From Methylobacterium sp. CB376 (GTDB lineage Bacteria; Pseudomonadota; Alphaproteobacteria; Rhizobiales; Beijerinckiaceae), in assembly GCF_029714205.1 (NCBI RefSeq), contig NZ_CP121648.1, positions 6,264,501-6,328,500 of the forward strand: a stretch of 64,000 nucleotides of DNA, written 5' to 3'. Both the position numbers and the translations under genes were made by a program. The stretch's first letter is position 1. Each line of letters starts with the position of its first letter. The notes under the pieces are model-generated. The model was not told the DNA's origin and made no database searches. It was given only the letters and a program-made list of their open reading frames with translations. This document shows positions 8,322 through 18,698 of the stretch, one piece after another.

Positions 8322-10325
8322 TCACGCCCCCTCGGCCAGCTGCGCCGGCCGGCTGCTCTCGAGCCGGACGACGTCCTCGGCCGGGATGTAGAAGTCCCGG
8401 TCGTGGTCGAACGTGTGCCGGATCGCGGTGGCGATCAGCGCCACGAAGGACAAGGCCGCCAGCCACCAGATGTACCAGATCAGCGCGAAGCCCAGCACCG
8501 TGCTCAGGCCGGCCAGGACCACGCCGGCCGCCGTGTTCCTGGGCATGTGGATGGGCCGGAAGCCCTGCATGGGCCGGTCGTGGCCGCGCCGCTTCATGTC
8601 CCACCAGGCGTCGTGGTCGTGGATGATGGGCGTGAAGGCGAAGTTGTAGGGCGGCGGCGGCGAGGTGGTCGACCATTCGAGCGTCCGCCCGCCCCAGGGA
8701 TCGCCGGTGAGGTCGCGCAGCTGCTCGCGCCGGAGATAGCTGACCACGATCTGGACCACGAAGGCCAGGATCCCGGCCAGGATGATGAAGACCCCGACCG
8801 CCGCCACGGTCAGGTAGGGCTGCACGGCCGGGTCCTCGAAGTGCTGGGTGCGGCGCGTCACGCCCATCAGGCCGAGCGCGTAGATCGGCGCGAAGACCGT
8901 CCAGAAGCCGATGAGCCAGCACCAGAACGAGACCTTGCCCCAGAACGGATCGAGCTTGTAGCCGAAGGCCTTGGGATGCCAGTAGTTCACCCCGGCGAGC
9001 AGCCCGAACACCACGCCCCCGATGATCACGTTGTGGAAGTGGGCGACCAGGAACAGGCTGTTGTGCAGCACGAAGTCCGCCGGCGGCACCGCCAGGAGCA
9101 CGCCGGTCAGCCCGCCGAGCACGAAGGTCGGGATGAAGCCGATCACCCAGATCATCGGCGTCTCGAACCGGATCCGCCCGCGATACATGGTGAACAGCCA
9201 GTTGAACACCTTCGCGCCGGTCGGGATCGAGATGATCATGGTGGTGATGCCGAAGAAGGCATTGACGTTGGCGCCCGACCCCATGGTGAAGAAGTGGTGC
9301 AGCCAGACCAGCCAGGACACCAGCGCGATCACCATCGTGGCGTAGACCATCGAGGTGTAGCCGAACAGCCGCTTGCCGCAGAAGGTCGAGACCACCTCCG
9401 AGAAGATCCCGAAGGCCGGCAGGACCAGCACGTACACCTCCGGATGCCCCCAGATCCAGATCAGGTTCATGTAGAGCATCGAGTTGCCGCCGAAATCGTT
9501 CGTGAAGAAGTGCGTTCCCACGTAACGATCGAGGGCGAGCAGGGCCAGGGTCGCGGTCAGGACCGGGAAGATCGTGACGATGATGGCGTTGCTGGCGAGC
9601 GTCGTCCAGCAGAAGACCGGCATCTTCATCATGCTCATGCCGGGCGCCCGCATCTTCACGATCGTGACGATGAGGTTGATCCCCGACAGGGTGGTGCCGA
9701 CGCCCGCGACCTGCAGGCCCCAGATGTAGTAGTCGACCCCGACCCCGGGCGAGTAGGCGGCGCCGGAGAGCGGCGGGTAGGCGAGCCACCCGGTGCGGGC
9801 GAACTCGCCGACGAACAGGGACAGCATCGTGAGCGCGGCGCCGCCGGCCGTCATCCAGAAGCTGAAATTGTTGAGGAACGGGAAGGCGACGTCGCGCGCC
9901 CCGATCTGCAGCGGCATCACGTAGTTCATGATGCCGGTGACGAACGGCATCGCCATGAAGAAGATCATGATCATGCCGTGGGCGGTGAAGACCTGGTCGT
10001 AATGGTGCGGCGGCAGGTAGCCCTCGGAGGCGCCGACCGAGAGCGCCTTCTGGGTGACCATCATCAGCGCGTCCGCGAAGCCGCGCAGCAGCATGATGAT
10101 GGCGAGCACGACGTACATGATGCCGATCTTCTTGTGATCGACGCTGGTGAACCATTCCCGCCAGAGGTAGCCCCACTGGCCGAGCCAGGTGATGGCGCCG
10201 AGCAGCAGCACGCCGCCGGCCGCCACCGCCAGGAAGGTCCCGACCAGGATCGGCTCGTGGTACGGGATCGCGTCGAGCGTCAGGCGCCCGAAGATCAGTT
10301 GCTGGAGATCGAGGTTCGAGACCAT
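8322..10325 (-). CDS. cyoB: Cytochrome bo-type quinol oxidase subunit I (catalytic)
   Basis: The 667-residue haem-copper oxidase core reduces O2 to water with quinol electrons and pumps protons across the inner membrane. The hallmark residues are visible: WGHPEVYVL (CuB His and the cross-linked Tyr), [11 protein letters not shown] (two CuB His), and [11 protein letters not shown] (axial ligands of the two haems). The length matches the family. The start ATG at 10325 lies 17 bases after the cyoA stop. A bo- rather than aa3-type assignment rests on the CyoA partner, which lacks a CuA site, and on the operon order. Confidence 0.95.
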   Translation of the reverse strand: MVSNLDLQQLIFGRLTLDAIPYHEPILVGTFLAVAAGGVLLLGAITWLGQWGYLWREWFTSVDHKKIGIMYVVLAIIMLLRGFADALMMVTQKALSVGASEGYLPPHHYDQVFTAHGMIMIFFMAMPFVTGIMNYVMPLQIGARDVAFPFLNNFSFWMTAGGAALTMLSLFVGEFARTGWLAYPPLSGAAYSPGVGVDYYIWGLQVAGVGTTLSGINLIVTIVKMRAPGMSMMKMPVFCWTTLASNAIIVTIFPVLTATLALLALDRYVGTHFFTNDFGGNSMLYMNLIWIWGHPEVYVLVLPAFGIFSEVVSTFCGKRLFGYTSMVYATMVIALVSWLVWLHHFFTMGSGANVNAFFGITTMIISIPTGAKVFNWLFTMYRGRIRFETPMIWVIGFIPTFVLGGLTGVLLAVPPADFVLHNSLFLVAHFHNVIIGGVVFGLLAGVNYWHPKAFGYKLDPFWGKVSFWCWLIGFWTVFAPIYALGLMGVTRRTQHFEDPAVQPYLTVAAVGVFIILAGILAFVVQIVVSYLRREQLRDLTGDPWGGRTLEWSTTSPPPPYNFAFTPIIHDHDAWWDMKRRGHDRPMQGFRPIHMPRNTAAGVVLAGLSTVLGFALIWYIWWLAALSFVALIATAIRHTFDHDRDFYIPAEDVVRLESSRPAQLAEGA

Positions 10326-10342
10326 GCGGACGCTCGTCGGAA

Positions 10343-11623
10343 TCAGTGCTGGTGGGGTTGGGCGGGCCGGTCGTTCAGCTGGGCCGGTGCCGGCTCCCCG
10401 CTGCCGGGCGGGGCGACGCCGCCGCCCGGTCCGGGCTCGCCCCGGGGTGGGTTGATGCCGCCGCGGCTGAGCTCCTGGTCGCGGGGCTTCATGCCCTCGG
10501 GCTGGACGGAGCCGAGCGGCGGGCGCCCGGAGGCGGGCGCCGTGGCCCCGGGCGGCTCGTGGCCGCTCTCGAGCCGGCGGTTGTCGTAGTCGAGCCTGTC
10601 GCGGTTCGCCTCGCTGTCGCGGCCGGCGCCGCCCGCCTTGTCGATGTGGTGCATCTCGGCGACGCACATCCGGCCGGGCTCGACGCAGAGCCCCAGGATC
10701 GCGTCGTAGAGGCCGCTCTCGACGCGGCCGTAATAGCGGACCGGATCCGCCTCGCTCGGCTTCTCCAGCGCCAGGTAGGCGGCGCGGTCGAGCGCCGTCC
10801 CGGACGCCTTCACCTTCGCCACCCAGGCGTCGAAGCCCTGCTGGCTCAGGCTGCGGAAGTCGAAGTTCATCCGCGAGAACCCGGACCCGCTGTAATGCGC
10901 CGACTGGCCGCGGAAGTCGCCCTCGTGGTTCATCACCGCGTGCAGGTTCGTCTGCATGCCCGGCATGGCGTAGATCATCCCGGCCAGCGCCGGGACGTAG
11001 AAGGTGTTCCAGACCGACGAGGAGGTGATCTTGAAGGCGATCGGCACGTTCGCGGGCGCCGCCATCTCGTTGACCGTGGCGATGCCGAGGTCCGGGTAGA
11101 GGAACAGCCACTTCCAGTCGAGGGCGACGACCTGGACGTTGAGGTGGTCGATGCCGGGCGGGACGGGCTTGTTGGGCCCGATCCGGGCCAGCGGGCGGTA
11201 GGGATCCAGGGTGTGCGTGCTCACCCAGGTCATGGCGCCGAGCGCGATGATGATCAGGAGCGGCACGGTCCAGATCACCACTTCGAGCTGGGTCGAGTGG
11301 TGCCAGTCCGGATCGTAGGGCGCGTCGTGGTTCGAGGCGCGGTAGCGCCACGCGAACACGAAGGTGAGCGCGATCACCGGCACGATGACGAGCAGCATCA
11401 GCGCGGTGGAGGCCAGGATGAGGTTGCGCTGCTGGATCGCCACGTCGCCGGACGGATTCATGACGACGAGGTTGCAGCCCGCGAGCGATCCCGCGACGGC
11501 GAGGAGCGCGCCCGCGCGCAGCCCCGCGCGCAGGGCCGCGCCCAGCCCGGCGGGCGGGGCCGCGCGGGCGGCGGGGGAGGGGGCGGCGGGAGCGGGGACG
11601 GACGGCATGGCGAGGGCGGTCAC
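10343..11623 (-). CDS. cyoA: Cytochrome bo-type quinol oxidase subunit II, with Pro/Gly-rich tail
   Basis: The 426-residue lipoprotein has a lipobox (AGSLAGC) followed by the subunit II helices ([19 protein letters not shown] and [19 protein letters not shown]). The cupredoxin domain contains [10 protein letters not shown] and [12 protein letters not shown] and lacks the full CuA ligand set, as expected for a quinol oxidase. About 90 residues at the C-terminus are an unusual Pro/Gly/Arg-rich extension ending in HQH, longer than in typical CyoA. GTG at 11623 is preferred over ATG at 11608 because GGAGAATGGA directly precedes it. Confidence 0.92.
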   Translation of the reverse strand: MTALAMPSVPAPAAPSPAARAAPPAGLGAALRAGLRAGALLAVAGSLAGCNLVVMNPSGDVAIQQRNLILASTALMLLVIVPVIALTFVFAWRYRASNHDAPYDPDWHHSTQLEVVIWTVPLLIIIALGAMTWVSTHTLDPYRPLARIGPNKPVPPGIDHLNVQVVALDWKWLFLYPDLGIATVNEMAAPANVPIAFKITSSSVWNTFYVPALAGMIYAMPGMQTNLHAVMNHEGDFRGQSAHYSGSGFSRMNFDFRSLSQQGFDAWVAKVKASGTALDRAAYLALEKPSEADPVRYYGRVESGLYDAILGLCVEPGRMCVAEMHHIDKAGGAGRDSEANRDRLDYDNRRLESGHEPPGATAPASGRPPLGSVQPEGMKPRDQELSRGGINPPRGEPGPGGGVAPPGSGEPAPAQLNDRPAQPHQH

Positions 11624-11692
11624 TCCATTCTCCGTCGCCGCCCGAGGCGGCGAACCGGCACCGGATGGGTGGGGGCTGTCGGCATCCGCGGC

Positions 11693-13036
11693 TCAGACCT
11701 GCCGGATCTCCGACCGGGAGAGGGTGAGCACCAGCAGGGTGGTGACCGCCCCCGACAGGAGGTAGAGGCCGACGCAGGCGAGCCCGTAGCGCGCCGACAG
11801 GAACAGGACGATCAGCGGCGCGAAGCCGGCCCCGAGCAGCCAGGCGAGGTCGTTGGTGAGCGCCGCGCCCGTGTAGCGGTAGCGCTGCTCCAGCCGCGCG
11901 GTCACGGCGCCGGAGGATTGCCCGTAGGACAGGCCGAGCAGGGCGAAGCCGGCATTCACGTAGATGGTCTGGCCGATCGCGTTCTCCTCGACGAGCAGGG
12001 GCGCGATGGTGCTGCCGATGGCGAAGATCGCGATCAGGCCGGCCGAGAGGATCAGGAGCCTGCGCCGGCCGATCTGGTCGGCGATCAGGCCCGAGGCCAG
12101 CACCGCGCCGGCGCAGATGAAGGCGCCCGAGCACTGCACCATCAGGAACTCGCCCGCCGAGCGCTGGGTGAACAGCGTGATCCAGCTGATCGGAAAGACC
12201 GTGACGAGGTGGAACAGCGCGAAGCTCGCGAGCGGGATCAGCGCGCCGATGAGCAATTCGCGCGCGTGGCTGCGGATCAGCGGGAGGATCGGCGAGGGTT
12301 CGAGCCTGCGCCGCTCCAACAGGTTCGCGAATTCCTCGGTCGCCACCAGCCGCAGCCGCGAGAACAGCGCCACCACGTTGATGGCGAAGGCGCAGAAGAA
12401 CGGGTAGCGCCAGCCCCAGTCGATGAAGTCGCCCTCCGAGAGGTTGAGCAGGAAGAAGGCGAACAGCACGCTCGCCACGATGAAGCCGATCGGCGCGCCG
12501 AGCTGGGGCAGCGCCGCGTAGAAGCCGCGGCGCTCGATCGGGGCGTTGAGGGCGAGGAGCGAGGCGAGCCCGTCCCAGGCGCCGCCGAGGGCGAGGCCCT
12601 GCCCGAACCGCAGGATCCCGAGGAGGTAGAGGGACCAGGGGCCGATTTGCTCGTAGCTCGGCAGGAACGAGATCGCCATCGTGGAGAAGCCGAGCAGGAA
12701 CAGCGCGGCCGTCAGCTTGACGCCGCGGCCGTGGCGCCGGTCGATGGCGGTGAAGATCACCGAGCCGATCGGTCGCGCGATGAAGGCCAGCGAGAACATC
12801 GCGAAGGCGTAGAGCGTCGCCGTCAGCGGCTCCGCGAAGGGGAAGAAGACCTTGGGGAAGACCACCACCGAGGCGATCGCGAACACGAAGAAATCGAAAT
12901 ACTCGGCGGCCCGGCCGATGATGACGCCGATCGCGATCTCGTTCGGCGAGACCTTGTGGTCGCTGGACACCAGGCGGGCGTCGCGCTCGAGCGGCCCGGA
13001 GGAGGGCGGCGCACCCTGAACCTGATCTATTGCCAT
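11693..13036 (-). CDS. MFS transporter of the metabolite:H+ symporter type
   Basis: The 447-residue protein has about twelve membrane helices. The MHS-family features are an N-terminal [13 protein letters not shown] in helix 1 and [20 protein letters not shown] in the loop after helix 2, plus a mid-loop [11 protein letters not shown]. The ATG at 13036 is chosen because GGGGGA precedes it; the frame extends 43 codons further upstream without coding character. It lies 69 bp ahead of cyoA on the same strand. A transporter of this type often precedes cyoABCD in alphaproteobacteria, but its substrate is unknown. Confidence 0.85.
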   Translation of the reverse strand: MAIDQVQGAPPSSGPLERDARLVSSDHKVSPNEIAIGVIIGRAAEYFDFFVFAIASVVVFPKVFFPFAEPLTATLYAFAMFSLAFIARPIGSVIFTAIDRRHGRGVKLTAALFLLGFSTMAISFLPSYEQIGPWSLYLLGILRFGQGLALGGAWDGLASLLALNAPIERRGFYAALPQLGAPIGFIVASVLFAFFLLNLSEGDFIDWGWRYPFFCAFAINVVALFSRLRLVATEEFANLLERRRLEPSPILPLIRSHARELLIGALIPLASFALFHLVTVFPISWITLFTQRSAGEFLMVQCSGAFICAGAVLASGLIADQIGRRRLLILSAGLIAIFAIGSTIAPLLVEENAIGQTIYVNAGFALLGLSYGQSSGAVTARLEQRYRYTGAALTNDLAWLLGAGFAPLIVLFLSARYGLACVGLYLLSGAVTTLLVLTLSRSEIRQV

Positions 13037-13736
13037 CTGGGCGGTCCCCCTTCCCGTCAGAACAGTCCGGCGGCGCCATAAAAGGCCAATCGTGGCATCG
13101 TCGCAAGGTCGAAAGGAGGCATGGCCGGCAATGAAATCTGTGTTATTGTCGAGCTTGCCGGTCAACCAACGGGCGAGCGTACCTTAAAGACAGACGGGAT
13201 ACAGGAGAGCAGAGGCGGAGTTCTGGCAAGCAGAGTGCCCCGCCGCGCGCCGAATGAGCGCGAGCGGTCGGCAGACGAGCGCGAGATTCGGCCAGTTCCG
13301 CCAGGATTGCGACGGGCCGCCGCAATGAAGCGGGGGGAGTGGATCCGGCGGAGCGGCGCCCCCGCCGGTCCGATCCGGCCGTGAATGGGCGACCGTCACC
13401 GTGTGCGGCCGGTGGAGCGCGGTTCCGGGCGGCCGGCGCGGCCGCGCCCAACCATCCAGCCGAGTCCTGTGCGCGCCGTGAGCTGCCCTCATCCTGCCCG
13501 GCCGGCCGCTTCTTCGCGCGGATGCGGCCGGTTCCCGGCGCCGAGGTCGGCGCTTGCTTGGCGGCCCGGGGGCGCGACGGGGCGGCGGCGGCGCGTTGCC
13601 GGCCCCCTCGCGCGGCGCGTCGCCCGCCCGCCGCCGGCGCACACGCGGTCGTGATCGGCGCGCCCGCATCCCCGGGCCCTGGCGGGCCGGTCCGGGCGAT
13701 GAGACAAGGGGCCGGGACGTTCAGGGAGGAGACGCG
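13037..13736 (+). other. 700-bp divergent intergenic region, no supported gene
   Basis: This gap separates the start of the MFS-cyo operon (minus strand) from the thioesterase gene (plus strand). Several overlapping open frames exist on both strands but are Arg/Pro/Ala-rich and typical of GC-rich noise. The left part (13080-13200) is less GC-rich and is the likely place for the cyo operon promoter. I see no RNA gene. Confidence 0.5.
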
Positions 13737-14150
13737 GTGGCAGCCCCGTTCGATCCGGCCGCGGCCGGCTGGGAGCGAGTCGACCTGTCCGAGTTCATGG
13801 ACCTGATCGGGCCGATCTGGCAGCGGCCCGGCGGGACGGGCCTCCTCTACGGCCTGCTCACCGCGGAGAAGCACCGCAACCGCAACGGGGTCGTGCACGG
13901 CGGCGTGATGGCGACGCTCCTCGACATGGCCCTCGGCCGCGCCTCCGCGCAGGCCCAGGGCGGCCGCAAGCAGGCCACGATCAATCTCGACGTGCAGTTC
14001 CTCGCTCCCGTCCGAGCGGGCGAGTTCCTGGTGGCCGAGTGCCGCGTCGTGCGGGCCACCCGCGCGATCATGTTCATGCACGGGAGCCTGAGCGTGGAGG
14101 CCCGGGTCTGCGCGGTCGCGCAGGGCACCTGGAAAATCCTGGGAGCCTGA
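13737..14150 (+). CDS. PaaI/YdiI-type hotdog thioesterase
   Basis: The 137-residue protein is a hotdog-fold acyl-CoA thioesterase. The diagnostic VVHGGVMATLLDMALG carries the HGG motif on the hotdog helix entry, and QATINLDVQFLAPVRAGEFL forms the paired strands. GTG at 13737 is chosen because AGGGAGGAG lies six bases upstream; reading from earlier starts adds a low-complexity Arg/Ala tail. The substrate is unknown. A short tandem repeat begins immediately after the stop. Confidence 0.82.
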   Translation: MAAPFDPAAAGWERVDLSEFMDLIGPIWQRPGGTGLLYGLLTAEKHRNRNGVVHGGVMATLLDMALGRASAQAQGGRKQATINLDVQFLAPVRAGEFLVAECRVVRATRAIMFMHGSLSVEARVCAVAQGTWKILGA

Positions 14151-14214
14151 GCCGAGTCCCCCTCTGGCCGAGTCCCCCTCTGGCCGAGTCCCCCCCTCTG
14201 GGCGAGTCCCCCTG
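14151..14214 (+). repeat. Four-copy 16-bp tandem repeat directly after a stop codon
   Basis: Units of GCCGAGTCCCCCTCTG run from the base after the thioesterase TGA: two identical copies, a third with two extra bases and a shortened fourth. It is non-coding. Confidence 0.8.
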
Positions 14215-14312
14215 GCCGGGCCGTCCGGCGCGCCGCGACGGCGGCGCGGAACGACCGGCGGCGACGATTCGTTAACCGCCATCTTCAACGGCCCGCTCGG
14301 GAGGCCCACGCG

Positions 14313-14720
14313 ATGGGATTCGGTTTCCTCCTCTTCCTGGTGATCGCCTGCGGGCTGCCGCTCCTGGCGCTGTTCGTCCTCGGCCCGCGCGTGCCGGATC
14401 ACGCCTGGGCCGCCCTCGGGTCCGGGGCGCAGCGGGCCGCGCAGGCCCGCCCGGCGGCGGGGGGTCACGCCGCGACCGTGCCCTCCCAGGCGACGGCGGC
14501 CGGCGCCCACGAGCAGCGGGAGCGGCTCACCTCCGTCCAGGGCGCGGATCTCGAGCACGGCCTCGTCAGCAACACGGCCCGGGTCGGGGACGGCACCGAC
14601 CGGCGGATGGACGGCACCACCCCGATCGGGAGCGGGGCCGAGCGGGACGGCGGGAGCCAGGCCGAGACGATGAAGCCCGGTGCGGAGGATGCGCGGGCCG
14701 CGCCCGACCGCCTCGCCTGA
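14313..14720 (+). CDS. Small protein with N-terminal membrane anchor, unknown function
   Basis: The 135-residue product starts with one hydrophobic segment (FGFLLFLVIACGLPLLALFVLG). A hydrophilic, probably unstructured tail rich in Ala, Gly, Asp and Arg follows, with no recognisable domain. GGGAGG precedes the ATG. The gene converges with the next one, the two stops being 10 bases apart. I do not recognise the family; the tail composition could equally fit a rapidly evolving or spurious gene, but the ribosome site and membrane segment support it. Confidence 0.5.
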   Translation: MGFGFLLFLVIACGLPLLALFVLGPRVPDHAWAALGSGAQRAAQARPAAGGHAATVPSQATAAGAHEQRERLTSVQGADLEHGLVSNTARVGDGTDRRMDGTTPIGSGAERDGGSQAETMKPGAEDARAAPDRLA

Positions 14721-14730
14721 GGCGGGCGGC

Positions 14731-14976
14731 TCACGCCGCGAGCCGGCGCCGGTTGTCGGCGACCTGCTCGCGGTATCGCACGATGACGTCGCCGCAGCTG
14801 CCGCCCGCCATCAGCGTGCCGGCGGCTTCGAGCGCCGCGTTCACCTTCTCGCTCACCATCAGCTGCGCTTCGAGGCAGCCGTCGAGGCCGCCCAGGACCA
14901 GCCTCATCAGCCGCAGCTCGACGACGCTCTGGGCCTCCACGAGGAGCAGGGCGGCGTCGAGGCAGGACTTGATCAC
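14731..14976 (-). CDS. Small helical protein, unknown function
   Basis: The 81-residue protein is predicted to be mostly helical (LDAALLLVEAQSVVELRLMR and QLMVSEKVNAALEAAGTLM). GTG at 14976 is preferred over earlier frames because GAGG lies seven bases upstream. It is the last of three minus-strand genes that end with the phasins at 15128 and 15837. Its length and helical character would suit a phasin-like or granule-associated partner, but that is inference only. Confidence 0.5.
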   Translation of the reverse strand: MIKSCLDAALLLVEAQSVVELRLMRLVLGGLDGCLEAQLMVSEKVNAALEAAGTLMAGGSCGDVIVRYREQVADNRRRLAA

Positions 14977-15025
14977 GGCAGGTCCTCGGAGCGGATCGGG
15001 GGATCGGAGCGGCGGCGGGTCTGTC

Positions 15026-15125
15026 ACCACATCCGCCTGATCCCTTCGGGATGGCGGATGGGGGCTTCGCTCACGCGCCGCGCGGGCGCGTGATCCGGGA
15101 TCCGCTTGGGATCAACCGGATCCCG
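15026..15125 (-). repeat. Dispersed palindromic repeat, type A, copy 2
   Basis: It has the same two-hairpin architecture as the element at 6411-6505: CCACATCCGCC paired with GGCGGATG around the CCCTTCGGG loop, the CGCGCCGCGCGGG linker, then ATCCGGGATCC/GGATCCCGGAT. It lies between two minus-strand genes. Confidence 0.65.
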
Positions 15126-15127
15126 GA

Positions 15128-15715
15128 TCAGGCGGCTCGCAGGCCGCCGGTCACGAGGGCGCCGAACAGCCTGCTCGCCGCCGTCAGGGCGCGGATGGCC
15201 TCGGCGTTGCTGGCCAGGACGACGTCGACCGGGGTCCGCGCCTTCGCCAGGACGCGGCCATAGGTCAGCTTCGCCTTCAGTTCGGCCTCGACGTAGGAGA
15301 GCCAGAGGCCGTTCTGCGCGGCCAGCTTGCCGAGGAGATCGGAGGCGGCCGGAGCGGGATCGCCGCCGGAATCGGGGGCGGCCGCGTCGGAGCGGACGGG
15401 CTCGCTCGCGACCGGCGCGGCGACCTCGCCCTGAATCTCGGGCCCGGCCTGGTCGGCCTGGACCGCGACCGGCTCGGAAGGCACCGCCTCCTGGAAGGAC
15501 GCCTCCTGGAAGGGCACCTCCTGGAAGGAGGCCGCGTCCGCGAAGGGCGCCGCCTCCGGCGCGAGGACCTGGGGCGCCTCCTGGCCGTCATAGCCCGCGG
15601 ACCCGTCGGCGGCGAAGGTGTCGAGGGCGGCCTGCTGATCGCCGGAGGGCGACCACGCGGCCTGCTGCTCGCCCGCCTCGGTGGTCTGGTCGCCGGATAT
15701 CACTGCCTCGTTCAT
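15128..15715 (-). CDS. Phasin-like protein with acidic Gln/Glu-Pro-rich N-terminal region
   Basis: The 195-residue product has two parts. Residues 1 to about 125 are low-complexity, with a small internal repeat (SFQEVPFQEASFQEAVP). The C-terminal 65 residues form a helical segment (LAAQNGLWLSYVEAELKAKL, LASNAEAIRALTAASRLFG) that resembles phasin granule-binding helices. GAGGGGGAG stands before the ATG at 15715. The neighbour at 15837 is a recognisable phasin, so a role at polyhydroxyalkanoate granules is plausible. Confidence 0.55.
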   Translation of the reverse strand: MNEAVISGDQTTEAGEQQAAWSPSGDQQAALDTFAADGSAGYDGQEAPQVLAPEAAPFADAASFQEVPFQEASFQEAVPSEPVAVQADQAGPEIQGEVAAPVASEPVRSDAAAPDSGGDPAPAASDLLGKLAAQNGLWLSYVEAELKAKLTYGRVLAKARTPVDVVLASNAEAIRALTAASRLFGALVTGGLRAA

Positions 15716-15836
15716 CGCACTCCCCCTCTGGGCCGATGGTGAACGCCTACCGCGTCTCGCCGCCATGGCGCCGCTCCTTCACGTCGGAGGCTGGCCCGCG
15801 CGTCCGAAGAGGCGTGGGCTCGCCTTGCGGATCGCG

Positions 15837-16187
15837 TTACGCGGCCTTGGCGACCGAGTAGATCTCCTTGGCCTGGGCCTGGAGCGCGTCGAACTGGGCG
15901 CGGATGTACTCCGCCTGGATCTGGCCGGCTTCCTGGAGGTCGCGGGCGCGGATGATCTTGTGGGCGACGTCGAAGGCCGCGTTGGCGTTCTGCTCGGCGA
16001 AGGCGAGGCCGCGGGTGTAGGCGGCGCCGGCCGGAAGCGGGTACGCCTTCAGCGAGGACTGCATGGTCTCGTTGATCTTGCGGGCGTTGCCGAAGAACGC
16101 GGTCACGGCCTTGTGGGCCTGCTCGACGCTCTTCTCGGCGAAGTCGCGCAGCTCGGCGGGGACTTCGAAGGGGTTCTGAACGGTCAT
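15837..16187 (-). CDS. Phasin family protein (polyhydroxyalkanoate granule protein)
   Basis: The 116-residue protein matches the phasin_2 family. It has an N-terminal NPFEVPAELRDFAEKSVEQA, then amphipathic helices (GLAFAEQNANAAFDVAHKII and QIQAEYIRAQFDALQAQAKE) that coat PHA granules. ATG at 16187 is chosen because GAGAGACG precedes it and the upstream extension is basic and non-homologous. The gene leads a minus-strand set of three small helical proteins. Confidence 0.8.
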   Translation of the reverse strand: MTVQNPFEVPAELRDFAEKSVEQAHKAVTAFFGNARKINETMQSSLKAYPLPAGAAYTRGLAFAEQNANAAFDVAHKIIRARDLQEAGQIQAEYIRAQFDALQAQAKEIYSVAKAA

Positions 16188-16367
16188 GGGCGTCTCTCGG
16201 CGTTTGGATCGCACCGCTTTTGTGCGGCGCACCACATTTGCTGCAACGCAGCAAAAGCCGCAACCCCGCCGGCTGGCTTAAGCCGTTCGGTCGAGGCACG
16301 ATGACGCGGGGTCGGGCGCCCCGCGCCGAGGTCGCGGCCGGTCAGGGCATGACGGGCGGATGATAGG

Positions 16368-17476
16368 TCAGGGTGAAGGCCAGGCCCAGAGCAGGAACAG
16401 CACGACGGGCAGGTGGACCAGAAGCTGCAGGAAGCTGGACCCGACGATGTCGCGCGCCTTGAGCCCCAGGATGCCGACGAGGGGCAGCATCCAGAACGGG
16501 TTGATCAGATTCGGCAGGCCTCGGCCGCGTTGTAGACCGTCACGGCCCCGCCCAGATGGACCTTCAGCTCGTTGGCGGCCTGCATCACGTTGGGTGCCTC
16601 CAGCAGCCACTTGCCGCCGGAGGGCACGAAGAAGCCGAGCACGGCCGAGTCGACGCCCATCGCGCGGGGAAAGCTGCCGGTGGTGTTCACGCTCACGAAG
16701 GCGGGGGTGATCGCGTCCGAGGCGCTCGCCCCGGCGGGGTTCTTGGGCAGGGTCAGCATGGCGCTGATCGCCGCGTAGAGCGGGTCCTGGATCAGGATGC
16801 CGGCGGTCGCCGGCAACCGCGCGGGCCACCGCGACGAGGAAGCGCTTGGGCCGCCGGTGCAGCAGCAGACCCAGGGTGAGGAGCAGCCGGTTGTAGGTGT
16901 CGAGGTTCGAGATCGCCACCATCCAGGATTGGCGGGCGAATTCCTGCACGATCCGGCCGCCGGCCAGCAGCACCAGGAGCAGGGTGAGGATCGGCGAGTG
17001 CTCCAGCCACTCGCCCGGCTGGCGGGCGGGCGCGAGGTCCTGGCCGTCGGGCGAGACGTCGATGCCGAGATCCGCCGCCAGGACGACGGCATGGTGGCGG
17101 CCGCCACGAAGCCGACCGCACCGCGGCCGGTCCGCGGCAGCCGGGCGAGGCGGTCGATCAGGGCCTGCACCGGGGGCGAGGTGGCCACGACGTAGCCGCC
17201 GATGGTCACGAGGGCCCTCTGCATGGTGAAGGGGATCAGGCTCCAGAAGCCGTCGCCGAAGCTCCTGGCGACGGCCTCCGCCGGGGCGCCGTGCGCCATC
17301 GCCCCGAGCGCCACGCTCACGACCGCGATGGCCACGAAGATGAAGGCGTCCGGGAACCAGCGCTCGGCCCAGTTGGTGAAGCGGATGCCGAGGCGGGCGA
17401 GCGCGCCCTCGCGGCGCGCCTCCCCGACCGGGGATTCCGTGGCGGGTTCGCGGCTGCGGAGGGTGCGGGTGGCCAC
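16368..17476 (-). pseudogene. Decayed short-chain fatty acid transporter (AtoE family)
   Basis: AtoE-like text is readable only by changing frame three times. It runs from LGIRFTNWAERWFPDAF at the start (ATG 17476) to about 17090, continues in a second frame (EWLEHSPILTLLLVLLAGG, SNLDTYNRLLL) to about 16812, and returns to the first frame (GILIQDPLYAAI, FVSVNTTGSFPRAMG). Near 16519 it changes again into GLPNLINPFWMLPLVGILGL and the closing helix. The last break fits loss of one base at GAG-GCCTG. The span is also about 70 codons short of the family, with the conserved core after GFVAAATM missing. A functional transporter is therefore unlikely. Confidence 0.8.
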
Positions 17477-17552
17477 GAGCGCGTCTCCCTTGCCGGCCGT
17501 TGCGATCGGCCTTCGCCAACAAGGGATGAGGGGGGGCGGATGGTTGCCGGAC

Positions 17553-18617
17553 TCAGCCGGCGTCGGATCCGCCGACGATGACCCGCTCGTCGAGCTTGCG
17601 GTCGACGGTCTGGACCGTGCGGTCGATCTCCTCGTTCGGCGCGCCGAGCTGGTGCGAGATCAGCTTGACCAGGAGGTCGACCCGCTCGATGGAGGGCGCC
17701 CCCTTCGCCACCGCCCGGGCGGCCGAGGAGGGGTTGAGCAGGCTCTCCGCCGCCTTGGCGTATTTCTCGAACGGCACCTGATCCTGCGGGTCGGCGCCCA
17801 GCCGCCGGGCCACGGCGTCGACGTGCTCGTAGATCATCCGCGAGCGGGCGAGGTCGCCGTGCACGGCGTCGCGGATCGATTGCGGCTCCGTCGGCGTGAT
17901 GCAGCGGTAATTGCCGGTCAGCAGCATCGACCACTTCGCCAGCGGGACGAACAGCGAGTCGAACACCTTGAGCTTCACCGGGACGTCCTGGCCGTCGAGC
18001 CGCACGGCGTCGATATCCGCCTCCAGCTCCCGGAGCAGCCCGGTATGGGCCTCGTCCTCGAAGGGCGCCGCCTTGAAATTGGTCGGCAGCCCGACGTGGA
18101 GCACGTTCGCGCCCTCGTCCGGCGGGCGGTAGGCCTGCGGATCGGGCGAGCAGAGCGACACGAGGCCCGGCACGAACCGGTCCCACACCCCGGCATTGGT
18201 GTAGGCCTGTTCCAGGTCCATGTCCGCCAGCGCCGGGATCCGCTTGAGGTAGGGCAGGGGCGGCATGTTCATGATCGAGAGGCAGGGCAACCTCGCCTCG
18301 GCGATCTTGATCATCAGGACGCGGATCGTGTGGTTGTTGTATTGCGGCTCCTGCATGGCGAGCCCGACCAGGTCGTAGCCCGACACGTCCACCTCCTCGG
18401 GCAGCCGCGCGTCCAGGCGCCCGGGCAGGTCGCGCGAGCGGATCGCCCGGTGGCTCGGCTCGTCGCGCAGCTTGATGCGGACCTCGGTACCCTCGCGGTT
18501 GATCAGGTCGGCGGTGTTCCGGCGGCAGACCAGGGTCACGTTGTGGCCCGCCATCAGGAGCTTGGTGGCGAGCAGGGAGCCGTAGGAGGCGCCCAGGATC
18601 AGGATGTTGCGCGGCAT
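17553..18617 (-). CDS. PanE/ApbA-like ketopantoate reductase family protein
   Basis: The 354-residue protein begins with a Rossmann dinucleotide site (ILILGASYGSLLATKLLMAG, then VTLVCRR) as in 2-dehydropantoate 2-reductases. The C-terminal half (KVFDSLFVPLAKWSMLLTGN, RCITPTEPQSIRDAVHGD) is helical and diverges from true PanE. A role in pantothenate synthesis is possible but not shown. GGGAGAGACGC precedes the ATG. No operon partner is evident, since the upstream neighbour ends far away and the downstream gene is a decayed transporter. Confidence 0.65.
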   Translation of the reverse strand: MPRNILILGASYGSLLATKLLMAGHNVTLVCRRNTADLINREGTEVRIKLRDEPSHRAIRSRDLPGRLDARLPEEVDVSGYDLVGLAMQEPQYNNHTIRVLMIKIAEARLPCLSIMNMPPLPYLKRIPALADMDLEQAYTNAGVWDRFVPGLVSLCSPDPQAYRPPDEGANVLHVGLPTNFKAAPFEDEAHTGLLRELEADIDAVRLDGQDVPVKLKVFDSLFVPLAKWSMLLTGNYRCITPTEPQSIRDAVHGDLARSRMIYEHVDAVARRLGADPQDQVPFEKYAKAAESLLNPSSAARAVAKGAPSIERVDLLVKLISHQLGAPNEEIDRTVQTVDRKLDERVIVGGSDAG

Positions 18618-18698
18618 GCGTCTCTCCCAGGGATGAACTTGCTGGTCTTCAGTCGCGAAGGCGAAGCGGGAACCGGGTGGCGGGGTCGCGGCCGGCGA

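Noticed and set aside
10346..13081. 911-codon plus-strand frame opposite cyoA and the MFS gene
   Set aside because: It is a complement shadow of strongly conserved membrane proteins.
13121..13384. Possible small gene in the 700-bp gap before the thioesterase
   Set aside because: It has no good ribosome site, domain or compositional support, so it was left as unassigned sequence.
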